Translations under genes and position numbers: made by a program
Part shown: one piece after another, positions 51,401 to 57,669 of the stretch
Numbering within the stretch: position 1 is the stretch's first letter
How the letters are laid out: each line of letters begins with the position of its first letter
The notes under the pieces: generated by a model
What the model was told of the DNA's origin: nothing
The model's input: the letters and a program-made list of their open reading frames with translations, nothing else
Databases searched by the model: none
Assembly (NCBI GenBank): GCA_019752335.1
Contig: JAIEMJ010000001.1
Span: 1 to 64,000, forward strand
DNA: 64,000 nucleotides
Reading direction: 5' to 3'
DNA from: Bryobacteraceae bacterium
GTDB taxonomy: Bacteria; Acidobacteriota; Terriglobia; Bryobacterales; Bryobacteraceae

Positions 51401-54400
51401 AATGTAGTCGGTGTAACGGAAGGGACGGTCACCATCACGGCCCAGGGCGTGAACATCGCGCCCGTTACCTTGACGGTGAACGTTGTGGGCCCCTTGGCCG
51501 TCTCGACGAACTCGCTGGCCGCGGGTTCGGTGGCCTTGGCCTACTCGCAGGCGCTCACCCGCACCGGTGGCCGCGCTCCGTTTACCTGGGCGCTCACCAA
51601 TGGCACGCTGCCGGCCGGCTTGACGCTCGACTCGGTGACCGGCATCATCTCCGGCACGCCGACCGCCGCCGCCAATGCCGTGCCGCTCACCTTCCAGGTC
51701 TCCGACAGCAGCATCCCGGCGCAGGTAGCCTCGGCGACCCTCGCGCTGGACATCACGGCGCAGACGCCGGGTAGCCTGAACGATCCCACCGGCGGCGGAC
51801 AGTCCGCCGCGGTCACCACGGCCTTCGGGAACCGTCTGGGGGTTCTCGTGAAGGATACGAACGGAAACCCGATTTCGGGCATCACGGTGACGTTCGCCGT
51901 TCCTGCCTCGGGCGCCTCGGCGACCTTCGCCGCCGGCGTGAATACTGCGGTGTCGGACGCTTCCGGTATCGCTACCTCGAACGTGATTTCGGCTAACTCC
52001 GTGGCTGGCGCCTACACGGTGACGGCTTCTGTGGGCTCGGTGGCCTCCACGGTAAGTTTCCCCCTGACCAACACGGCTGGCGCCGCCAACTCGATCACGG
52101 CCACGGCTGGGGGAGCGCAAACGGCCATCGCCGGCGCCGCCTTCGCCCTGCCGTTGAGTGCGACCGTACGCGACTCGTTCGGTAATCCGGTGAGCGGCGT
52201 GTCCGTTACCTTCGCCGCCACCACCGTATCCGGTGCGACCGCTACGTTCACCGGAACCAATCCGGTGTTGACGAACGCGGCTGGCTTGGCCGTGTCGCCC
52301 GTTCCCACGGCGAACGCCGCGCTCGGTACCTACGTGGCCACGGCCACGGCGCAAGGTGTCGCGTCGCCTGCTTCGTTCACCCTCAGCAACACGAATGGTC
52401 CGCCGGCTTCGATCAACTACGTGAGCGGTGGCACCCCGGCGGCACGGCAACTGTCGTTGCCCACCGGCGTGTTTGCCACGCGGCTCACGGTGCGCGTGCT
52501 CGATGCGAACGGTCTGCCGTCGCCCGGCGTCCAGGTGCTCTTTACACCGCAAGCGTCGACGCCGCCCGGAGCCACCGTGCTTTTCGCTGGAGGAGTCCAG
52601 ACGGCCACCACCGACGCTTCGGGTTTCGCTACTTCGGCAGCCATGAGCGTCAACAACGCGGTGGGCGTCTATAACGTCAACGCTACGGTGACGGGCGCTC
52701 CGGGTCTCACTCCGGCCGTCTTCGGCCTGAATAACGCTACGCTGCCTCCGGGCCTGCTGACTGTCGATAGCGGCACTCCCCAGACGACCACGACGAACCT
52801 CAACTTCGGCAGCCGTCTGGTCGCGCGGGTGCTGGATGCGTCCGGTGCGGTTGCGCTTTCGGGCATCCCGGTTACCTTCACCGCTCCTACCAGCGGCGCG
52901 AGTGGCACGTTCTTTGGTTCCGGCGCGACCCACACCGTGCTGACCGATGTCAACGGCCTTGCCACCTCGGCTACCTTGACGGCCAATGGCATTGTGGGTT
53001 CCTTTACGGTGAGCGCCTCCGTAGGCTCCTTGACGCCGGCGGTGTTCAATCTCACCAACGACGCGATCATTGCCAACGGTCCGGTGCTCTCCATCCCGAA
53101 TGTGCAAGTGGGTAAGGATCTGCAGGTGCAGATTACGGTGACGCTGCCCGTACCGGCCGCGGCGGGCGGGGAACTGATCATCCGCTCCACCGACTACAAT
53201 GTGGCTCGCCTCTCCGGACGCCTGGCCGACCGTGGCCTGGCTCAACCGCTCGGCCGGATCCCGATCGTGGCTGGCCAAAGCCAAGTCACCGGCATCTACG
53301 TGCAGGGCTGGTCTGCTAGCGGTATCGCTCAGATCATCGCGAGCTACCCCGGCTACACGGACGGTGTCGGTACCGTGATCGCCTTCCCGTCCGGCTTCGT
53401 GGTCTCCGGACCCAACGGCGCCGCCGGAAGCTTCAATATGTTCCAGGGCGCCTCGGCTCAACTTACGGTGAATTCCGCACGGTTGACCGAGACCAACGCC
53501 TTCGCCGAGATTCAAGCCACGCGCGGCGATGTCGCCTTCATTCCGGATCCGAACAATCCGACCGGGCCTCCCATCCTGGGTCCGAACCGCACGATCAACG
53601 TGAATCTATCGAACTCGACCGCAGCCGTGGGTGGGGTTTCGCCGGCCACGGTCTCTTTCCCGGGCGGTGAATCGGCGGCCACGACTTCGTTTACCTCGAT
53701 CGCCACCGGCGCTTCGACGGTGACGGTGGCCGCGCCCTCCGGCTTCTCTACTCCCAGTAGCGGAGCCGATGCGGTGGTCGTGAATGTGGCTCCGGCCGGA
53801 CTCGTGGCCCCCAGTGCCACGGTCGGCGCGAATCTGCAAGTCGCGGCGCGTCTGACGCTCAATTCTCCCGCTCCTTGCGTCGAGAACAATGGAATCATCT
53901 GCGGCTTGCCGGTGACCATCACCAGCCTGGATCCCAACGTCGCCAAACTCTCGGTGCGTGGCGACTCGGTGGCCGGTGCGACCTCGATTCAAATCCTGGT
54001 TCCCCAAGGCCGCACCAACAGCCAGGACTTCTGGGTCCAGGGTCAACCGGGCGGTGGCTCGGTTTCCTACACGGTCTCCGCGCCGGGCTACAGCGGGGCC
54101 ACCGGCACCGCCACCGTCACGGCGTCTGGCTTTGTGCTGATCACTCCGGTTGGCACCGGCGTCGACTTCAGCAACTCCATCGCCGGCGGATTAACCAGTA
54201 ATCTGACGGTACTGGCGGCGCGGTTGGATGGTACCGGCCGGTTCGCGGAAGCCCAGGCCATCCGCGGCGACTTTGGTCCCGTCTCGGTGGCCATCACCAG
54301 CAGCAATCAAGCTGTTGGTACCGCCACGCCTTCTCCGGTGAGCGTTACGACTTCCGGTACTTCGAGTTCGGGACTCGCCTTGTTCACGCCGCTTACCGCA

Positions 54401-55150
54401 GGCACCACCCTGCTCACCGCGGTGGCCCCCTCGGGCTTCTCTACTCCCTCGGCGGGTTCATCGGCCACGGCCACGGTCCAATTGCCCGGCGTCGGTGTTC
54501 CGCCGGTGACGGTCGGCCGGGGTTTGCAGACCAGCATGCTCTTTACGCTCGGCCAACCGGCTCCGGTGGGCGGGCTAGCCATCACGATCACCAGCAATGC
54601 GCCGGCTGCGATGTTGGTCTCCGACAGCATGACGAACGCTGGCACCACCTCCGTCACCGTCAATCTGCCGGGCGGCGCGACCAGCGGAAGTTTCTTTGTG
54701 CAAGGCCTGTCCAATACCGGGTCCAGCACATTGACGATCTCCGCCGGCTCCGGCTACCGGACAGCGACCGGCACGGTCACCCTGGTCCCGTCGGGCGTCA
54801 TCATGCGCTCCAGCGACCTCACGAATGGCTCCGGTCAGATCCCGGCGGATCCGAACAGCGTCAAGACCTTCCAGGTGGCTACGGGCATTCTGGATCCCAC
54901 GCAGAACAATAGCTTCTTCAACCAGCCGGTCTCCCCCGGCGCTGGTTTGACGGTGCTCTTGAGTTCGTCCAACGGAGCGGCAGGAACGATTCCCGCTTCG
55001 GTGGTGATTGCTCAGGCAACGGATTCGCAGTCGGCGAGCTTCACCGCCGGCGCGATTAGCGGCCAGGGCACCACGATCAGCATGACGCAGCCCTCGGGCT
55101 TCACGGCTCTTGGCGGCACCCAGACCACGGTTCGGTATATCGTCCAGTAG
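42428..55150 (+). CDS. giant secreted PKD/Ig-repeat protein (4240 residues)
   Basis: Signal peptide at 1-23 (FVPALAQSQ). After an N-terminal domain (about 24-120) come five PKD-like units beginning ANAGPNQT or similar, about every 93 residues (codons near 42796, 43075, 43354, 43636, 43909). Many Ig-like units follow (590-1890), then three putative-Ig units of the type LPAGLTLNSATGVISGTPT (about 1900, 2460 and 3020) and four or five invasin-like Big_1 units (about 3116-3548). Three copies of an unrecognised 230-residue module starting VGxxLQ close the protein (about 3555-4240). A 564-residue block is duplicated in tandem. No cell-wall anchor or PEP-CTERM tail is seen. Likely a surface adhesin or matrix protein. 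A cggagg site precedes the ATG. Confidence 0.9.
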   Translation: MRNAFSVLAVAACALFVPALAQSQVLSVTNYRLISTERVNGSLSIHTLTADLVNTGGARSVVTATVSSPVPNLQTIPGQQNLHFISVPASSQVSTLDTFRIMVDNSQVVNYNQLQWTFNAPFANAGPNQTVPFNSTVQLNGTASSNPAGTGPLSYNWTFLSRPPGSSARITNSSNVMASFVADLLGGTWVIQLTVTNDFGSDVAVISVTTGNSPPVANAGPNQTVVQGAQVTLNGSASSDVDGNPLTYSWTLPTRPAGSNAVLVNPTSVMPTFVADRPGTYVARLVVNDGQVNSTPSQVTITTQNTAPVANAGPAQSVAVGALVLLSGAASTDVDGNPLTYAWSLTTRPAGSNAALSSMTAVNPSFTVDVAGTYVAQLIVNDGQVNSIPATVTITTTGVLAPTANAGQNQTVRHSSLVQLGGSGNDPQGRPLTYLWSFTTRPAGSTAVLTNPTTPAPTFVADRLGNYVVQLIVSNGTDNSQPSTVTITTTNTAPVANAGQNLTAALNSVVTLNGTLSSDADGDALTYAWTFNSRPAGSTATLQAPTSASPTFVPDLLGTYVVQLIVNDPFAASVPATVTVTVTSNSITLTPDPLNLQGGPGQMTATLNVPAGPSGQVINLTSAAPGVATVPVTVTVPANQTSIVFNVTPVSGGPSTITATSPGFRPGTALVNVVIPAITLSLSAGTVGVSRTINGTVTINSPAPLGGATINVTAAQGGIVSVGGNPVQIATGATTGSFTLTGLAVGQTTLTASANGYTSGTLPVTASALGQIAVERNVTVAPGETKPIAISLATPAGQGGVTVTLASNSTANVQVVGSVSIAQGNTTPQTPATVTGVAFGTAQITASANGYTGDSATVSVGAALTFTPATMTIGAGGQQNLTLSLNGPAPSSTTINLVSSNPQVASVPSSVVLPQNATSILVPVSGSTAGSVTISATPASGNILGTTASVTVTSSGNVQMPPTATLSLGQSASVQVSLSVAAPAGGVTVNLSTSDVTRVSLSAATAFIAAGATTPAVQPTMTAVGPGLATITATANGYAQATQAVSAAATLSLSPSTPSVPAGGTQSLTVTLSGAAPAGGFTVNLTSATPAVATVTPSVVIQAGATTATVTVSALIPGTAVITASGSGATSGTATVTVLNSNIILLSDVNVTPGGAASLSVRLPAPAASNMTVALQIANTAIASLSSSSVTILAGQTQAAVSPLVFGNDFGTTTITGSANGFGPGTSTVRVGAALSFNQQNLTVSAGSAQSLQLSLSVIAPPGGVPVTLTSSNPGVLIMPSGTNISQNSGGVNFVVTGLAAGTTTITASTSAVNISPATITITVPGATGSGALSLPVNAALAVGQTIPFPVTLSTPAGAGGVVVTLSSGNVARATISPSTVTIPEGLKQAVSAPTLTAVSPGTVTISASAPNYTSDAQPVTIQGAATLTLAPATVSVVAGSTQTLTVTLPAAAPGGGLLVTLVSDNAAATVPASVLVQTGATTAQFQVTGVSAGSATVTASASGQGSATSAITVTAAGAINLPANFLVGPGQTRTFPVTLATPAAVTTTVTLTSLDLARMTISPATITFNAGQTTPVSPASVTGVSEGTVSVTAAGSGLTNASTSVRVGYTLAFSPATLSINGTSTQNLNLTLSSPAPANLTVNLSSGTPGVATVSPTVFFAAGSSTAAVPVTGVTPGNSVITASTATIPATTATVTVSAPNVITVPALTVVSLGKYVAFPVTLPAPAGVNGVTVTLTSADDTKVIVPGPVFIAPGQTQPAAQPQILAENVGDVNVTASAPGYLPGVGVVKIGTTATWQLRTMELVPGQSRVAFINLGASAPGQPPFPGDTGVRLDFVSSDPSVASIRPFITAYPDGSEFTIIAVVITANAPGTVTITSSGINIPADVMTVNVSGPLTINTTSLPNGTTGTPYSFTLAGGGGTAPRSWSIASGALPAGLTLNSATGVISGTPTQTVFATPITFRLSDSSFTSVTMPMSLTIVAGQVNGGTMLLTPSPLSITGTATQNMTVTLSNPAPAGGLTVNLSSGTPAAATVASTVTVNAGASIAQFPVTGVAPGTTIITATALSYGQATATVNVTAQGTINLPANFLVGPGQTVPFSVTLASAPVVPTTVSLVSADPSRVTISPASISFNAGQTTPIVTPTVTGVAEGVASITASGSNLTTASTSVRSGYSISFTPATLAISGTATQNLNLTLSSPASGALTVNLVSGTPGVATVGGTVTIANGATTATVPVTGVSSGTSVITASTATIPATTATVTVSSPNVISVPATTVIGLGKYFAFPVTLPSPAGVNGVTVTITSADATKVIVPGPVFIAPGQTQPAVQPQLLAENVGDVNVTASAPGYVSGVGVVKVGTTATWQLRTIEMVPGESRVAFINLGASAPGQPPFPGDTGVRLDFVSSNPAIAFTRPFITAYPDGSEFTIIALVVNALTPGTVTITSSGINIPAEVLTVIVGGPLSISTTSLPNGTVGVPYSQTLAGGGGTSPRTWSLASGVLPAGLSLNASTGVISGTPTLAVSATPLTFRLTDSASPNPQTITASMTLTIAPGSGNATMSLTPSPLTVAGTATQNLTLSLSVPAPVGGLVVSLSSATTAAATVPASINVSAGASTATVPVTGVAPGSSVVTATASGYTQATANITVTGAATPDIILPQGLVVAPGDFKNFPITLARASANATFVTLAVSDPNVATMSQTSIYFAPGQTTPNIQPRINGGVTGGTVTITATASGLTTATTTALVGVALSFTPAQVTINGLSTQSVTVSLSSPLASNAVVALSASTPGIVSFPATVTIPAGFSTATVAVNGTQGGNTVLTASTPGANNASLNVTVIPPTLITVQPVAVALGQTATLPITISPAAPAGGITLTLSSAQAGIATVPASVTIPAGQTAPTSPVLVTGVNVGSSTITVSAPASVPATAAATVSTTIAWQSVTPFVNTGSQLPLSLRMNASAPVVGSVLVSLTSSNPAIAQVPASVSFIPDASPFTTQTFNVVGVTEGTVTITAQGVNIAPVTLTVNVVGPLAVSTNSLAAGSVALAYSQALTRTGGRAPFTWALTNGTLPAGLTLDSVTGIISGTPTAAANAVPLTFQVSDSSIPAQVASATLALDITAQTPGSLNDPTGGGQSAAVTTAFGNRLGVLVKDTNGNPISGITVTFAVPASGASATFAAGVNTAVSDASGIATSNVISANSVAGAYTVTASVGSVASTVSFPLTNTAGAANSITATAGGAQTAIAGAAFALPLSATVRDSFGNPVSGVSVTFAATTVSGATATFTGTNPVLTNAAGLAVSPVPTANAALGTYVATATAQGVASPASFTLSNTNGPPASINYVSGGTPAARQLSLPTGVFATRLTVRVLDANGLPSPGVQVLFTPQASTPPGATVLFAGGVQTATTDASGFATSAAMSVNNAVGVYNVNATVTGAPGLTPAVFGLNNATLPPGLLTVDSGTPQTTTTNLNFGSRLVARVLDASGAVALSGIPVTFTAPTSGASGTFFGSGATHTVLTDVNGLATSATLTANGIVGSFTVSASVGSLTPAVFNLTNDAIIANGPVLSIPNVQVGKDLQVQITVTLPVPAAAGGELIIRSTDYNVARLSGRLADRGLAQPLGRIPIVAGQSQVTGIYVQGWSASGIAQIIASYPGYTDGVGTVIAFPSGFVVSGPNGAAGSFNMFQGASAQLTVNSARLTETNAFAEIQATRGDVAFIPDPNNPTGPPILGPNRTINVNLSNSTAAVGGVSPATVSFPGGESAATTSFTSIATGASTVTVAAPSGFSTPSSGADAVVVNVAPAGLVAPSATVGANLQVAARLTLNSPAPCVENNGIICGLPVTITSLDPNVAKLSVRGDSVAGATSIQILVPQGRTNSQDFWVQGQPGGGSVSYTVSAPGYSGATGTATVTASGFVLITPVGTGVDFSNSIAGGLTSNLTVLAARLDGTGRFAEAQAIRGDFGPVSVAITSSNQAVGTATPSPVSVTTSGTSSSGLALFTPLTAGTTLLTAVAPSGFSTPSAGSSATATVQLPGVGVPPVTVGRGLQTSMLFTLGQPAPVGGLAITITSNAPAAMLVSDSMTNAGTTSVTVNLPGGATSGSFFVQGLSNTGSSTLTISAGSGYRTATGTVTLVPSGVIMRSSDLTNGSGQIPADPNSVKTFQVATGILDPTQNNSFFNQPVSPGAGLTVLLSSSNGAAGTIPASVVIAQATDSQSASFTAGAISGQGTTISMTQPSGFTALGGTQTTVRYIVQ
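46979..50362 (+). repeat. two tandem 1692-bp repeats inside the giant gene
   Basis: The blocks starting at 46979 (GAINLPANFLVGPGQT) and 48671 (GTINLPANFLVGPGQT) are 1692 bp apart, exactly 564 codons. They keep the same order of landmarks: GPVFIAPGQTQPA, PGQPPFPGDTGVRLDF, FITAYPDGSEFTI and a putative-Ig unit. A third, more diverged copy appears to follow from about 50380 (ILPQGLVVAPGDF) to about 51770. Confidence 0.85.
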
Positions 55151-55176
55151 CGGCACAGTACCCCGTGGTCCCCTTA

Positions 55177-55212
55177 GGGCGGCATCCGTACCGGAACGGC
55201 GCCGCCCTTTTC
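55177..55212 (+). terminator. terminator of the giant gene
   Basis: agggcggc (55177-55184) pairs with gccgccct (55201-55208), followed by tttctt. It lies 27 bp after the stop codon. Confidence 0.75.
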
Positions 55213-55263
55213 TTCTGTAGTATTTTTCAACAAAACGGATATAATTGGAGGTAAGTGTTTACC

Positions 55264-56691
55264 ATGAGACTTTCGTCCACGTTGTTTGTCTGTTGGTCTC
55301 TCCTGTCCAGCGCGTTGCTGAGCGCCGCTGGTTTCGAGATGGCCACTGTCGAGGTAGGAAGCAAGTTACAGACTTCCATCACCTTCAAGCTGAATGAGCC
55401 GGCCCCGGATGGCGGACTCGAAGTAACCCTGAAGAGCGAGGACCCCAGCCGGCTGAAGTTGGCTCGCCGTCCCGATGTGGCCGGATCCGAGTCCATTGTC
55501 ATGACCATTCAGGCCGGCTTTAGCGAAAGCCCAGATTTCTGGGTGCAGGGCTTCGCCTCGAGCGGCGAAGTGGGCTACACGGCTACGGCCAAAACACTGG
55601 GTGCTTCCCGGGGCGTCGTCAAACTGATGCCCTCATCCATCCTAATGGTGGGACCCTTCAAGGCTCAGCGCTTTCGCAATACGACCGGCGGGCAGAATTC
55701 CCGTCTGGTTCTCTACGCCGCCCGGTTGAATGCGGCCGGTGAATTTGCCGAACAACAGTCGCTCGCCGGCGGCCTGAAGCTTGATCTCAAGCTGAGCAAC
55801 TCGGCGCCGGAGGTCGGCGTCATTTCCCCGCCGATCGTGACGATCGAAGGCGGCCAGCCCAATGGCGTCGCCGAGTTCAAGCCCGCGAGCGCCGGTACCG
55901 TGAATCTCGCGGTGGTCATGCCCGAAGGCTTCAATCCCCCCCCGGCCAACTATGCCGGCGTTTCTGGGGTCATCACGCTACCCGGAATTTCGCTTACCGA
56001 TCAAGTAATGATCGGACAGAATCTCCAGTTGGGCGGCATGGTGGGCTTGGGTGAAGCGGCTGGCCCCGCGGGCGTCCAGGTCACCATTACGAGCGACGAC
56101 GAAACCCAACTGCTGATTTCATCCTCGGCGACGACCGTAGGGAAAAAGTCGCTCGTCGTGACCATTCCGCCGAACGGCATCAGTGCTCCCTATTTCCTCC
56201 AGGCACTCGGCAAGTCGGGAACGGTCACCTATACGGCTGTCTCCAAGGGTTTCCGCAGCCGCATGGCCAAAGTCGGGCTCGCCCCGTCCGGCGTCGTCAT
56301 CGCTCCCCGCGCCTATGGCCCCCCCGACGAAGCCGAACTCTTCAAGAAAGGCCAGGAAGGCGCCCGGGGCTTCATCATTCATCTGTCCAAGAAGGGGGCC
56401 AAAATGCCCATGGCCATCTGGACCGCTCAACTCGACCCGGTCACCCTTCGTTCCGCCGACATCACCGTCCAGCCTTTGCGCGCCGGTGTCACCCTAAATC
56501 TTGACGTCGAAGTGAACGACCCCGCGATTGGCAAGGTCACCAAGAAAGTCGAGATCAAACCAGGCACCGACATGGGTGTCGCCGAATTCACCCCTCTGGC
56601 GAAGGGCACGGCGATCATCTCCGTCATCACGCCCAACGGCTTTACGAAGTCGGCCAACTCCACCAGCGTCGAAGGTATCGTCAAAGACTAA
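55264..56691 (+). CDS. secreted protein of two VGxxLQ modules, related to the giant proteins
   Basis: A 475-residue protein with a signal peptide (MRLSSTLFVCWSLLSSALLS). Two copies of the module found at the C-terminus of both giant proteins follow: the first from VEVGSKLQTSI (about residue 27) with SPDFWVQGFASSGEVGY, the second from VMIGQNLQLGG (about 248) with ISAPYFLQALGKSGTVTY. No catalytic motif is visible. I start at ATG 55264; a GTG at 55255 in the same frame lies only three bases after the ggagg site. It is flanked by terminators on both sides, so it is its own transcript. Function unknown. Confidence 0.75.
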   Translation: MRLSSTLFVCWSLLSSALLSAAGFEMATVEVGSKLQTSITFKLNEPAPDGGLEVTLKSEDPSRLKLARRPDVAGSESIVMTIQAGFSESPDFWVQGFASSGEVGYTATAKTLGASRGVVKLMPSSILMVGPFKAQRFRNTTGGQNSRLVLYAARLNAAGEFAEQQSLAGGLKLDLKLSNSAPEVGVISPPIVTIEGGQPNGVAEFKPASAGTVNLAVVMPEGFNPPPANYAGVSGVITLPGISLTDQVMIGQNLQLGGMVGLGEAAGPAGVQVTITSDDETQLLISSSATTVGKKSLVVTIPPNGISAPYFLQALGKSGTVTYTAVSKGFRSRMAKVGLAPSGVVIAPRAYGPPDEAELFKKGQEGARGFIIHLSKKGAKMPMAIWTAQLDPVTLRSADITVQPLRAGVTLNLDVEVNDPAIGKVTKKVEIKPGTDMGVAEFTPLAKGTAIISVITPNGFTKSANSTSVEGIVKD

Positions 56692-56716
56692 CTGCGCCTT
56701 CCGACAAAACAAAGCC

Positions 56717-56756
56717 AAAGGTGGCGGCCGCGTAAGCGTCCGCCACCTTTCTTTTT
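56717..56756 (+). terminator. rho-independent terminator
   Basis: aaaggtggcgg (56717-56727) pairs perfectly with ccgccaccttt (56740-56750), followed by cttttt. Confidence 0.88.
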
Positions 56757-57084
56757 CCGCGTCAACGTCGAATCATCTTAGAAAACCGATGGTCTATTAC
56801 TATGTAATCTGGTACTAGAACTTTCGTATTAGTCCCAATGATGGTTGCGTTCATTGATCGTTCTTAAAGAATTGATAGAAAACATAGTTATACCATTACT
56901 CTGCCCTGGATCGTAATAGGAGTCATGAGGACTAAGTGACCCTAAGGCCCATAGATTGTTTTGACTATTTGTCTGATTTTGCCTCATACTTTTCTATGTA
57001 ACCGAAAGAGGAGGAGCGTTGGAGTTCTGGTCGCCGTCTGCGGAGCAGAGTTGACCGGAGGAGGCTTCAGCGACTGGCAAAACA
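56757..57084. promoter_or_regulatory. AT-rich leader before the PEP-CTERM gene
   Basis: About 330 bp without a gene, clearly more AT-rich than its surroundings, ending in an aggaggagcg/gaggagg-rich stretch. It must contain the promoter of the PEP-CTERM gene, but no consensus elements stand out. Confidence 0.35.
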
Positions 57085-57609
57085 ATGAAGCAATGGATGA
57101 GCACGGCACTCGCTGCCGTCATAATGGCTGGCGGACTCGAGGCCGCTTCGATCACCTATGTGACCAGCGAAGTGGGACCCAGCCCGGGGGGCATCGTTTA
57201 CCGGCATGTCTTCGACTTCAGCATGGTCCCGCTCATGCTCAACCAGGAGTTGAACCTGCGCTTCGACCCAGGGATCTACCAGACTCTGTCGAATGGCGTT
57301 GCGCCGGCTGGCTATGATCTGTTGCTATTTCAGCCAAATTCGCCGCAAGGTGCGGAGGGGGCCTATAGTTTGTTAGCCTTAGTGAATCAGCCCGCTCCCA
57401 CGGGTATGTTTAGCGTAGACTTCACGCTATTCTCGGGCAGTTCGCCAAATGGGCTCCGGTTTTCCGTTAACCAGTTAGACGCCAATGGTGGATTATTAGA
57501 CACTGTGGCGTTGGGCCTGACGAATGTACCGGAACCGAACACCTGGTGGTTTGGGTGTGGGGCAGCCTTCTTCGCGGGTCTCATGAAATTATACCGGCGA
57601 AGAAGCTAA
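57085..57609 (+). CDS. PEP-CTERM-anchored secreted protein
   Basis: A 174-residue protein with a signal peptide (about 1-20, AGGLEAAS). The C-terminus is a PEP-CTERM sorting signal: VPEPNTWWF, a hydrophobic helix (CGAAFFAGLM) and a basic tail (KLYRRRS). Such tails are cleaved by exosortase (EpsH) in bacteria with exopolysaccharide export. The middle is a beta-rich domain of unknown function. Its stop lies 60 bp before the second giant gene. Confidence 0.82.
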   Translation: MKQWMSTALAAVIMAGGLEAASITYVTSEVGPSPGGIVYRHVFDFSMVPLMLNQELNLRFDPGIYQTLSNGVAPAGYDLLLFQPNSPQGAEGAYSLLALVNQPAPTGMFSVDFTLFSGSSPNGLRFSVNQLDANGGLLDTVALGLTNVPEPNTWWFGCGAAFFAGLMKLYRRRS

Positions 57610-57669
57610 GATATTTAGAGTTATCGTTTCGCGCTGGCGGCTTGGTCGTTATTCGGAGGAGTTTTTCTT

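Noticed and set aside
51140..53515. 791-residue open frame on the minus strand inside the giant gene, with others at 46190-47824 and 60223-62205
   Set aside because: Shadows of the coding strand: Arg/Gly/His-rich low-complexity translations, no ribosome sites and no family resemblance. Repetitive GC-rich genes commonly leave such frames open.
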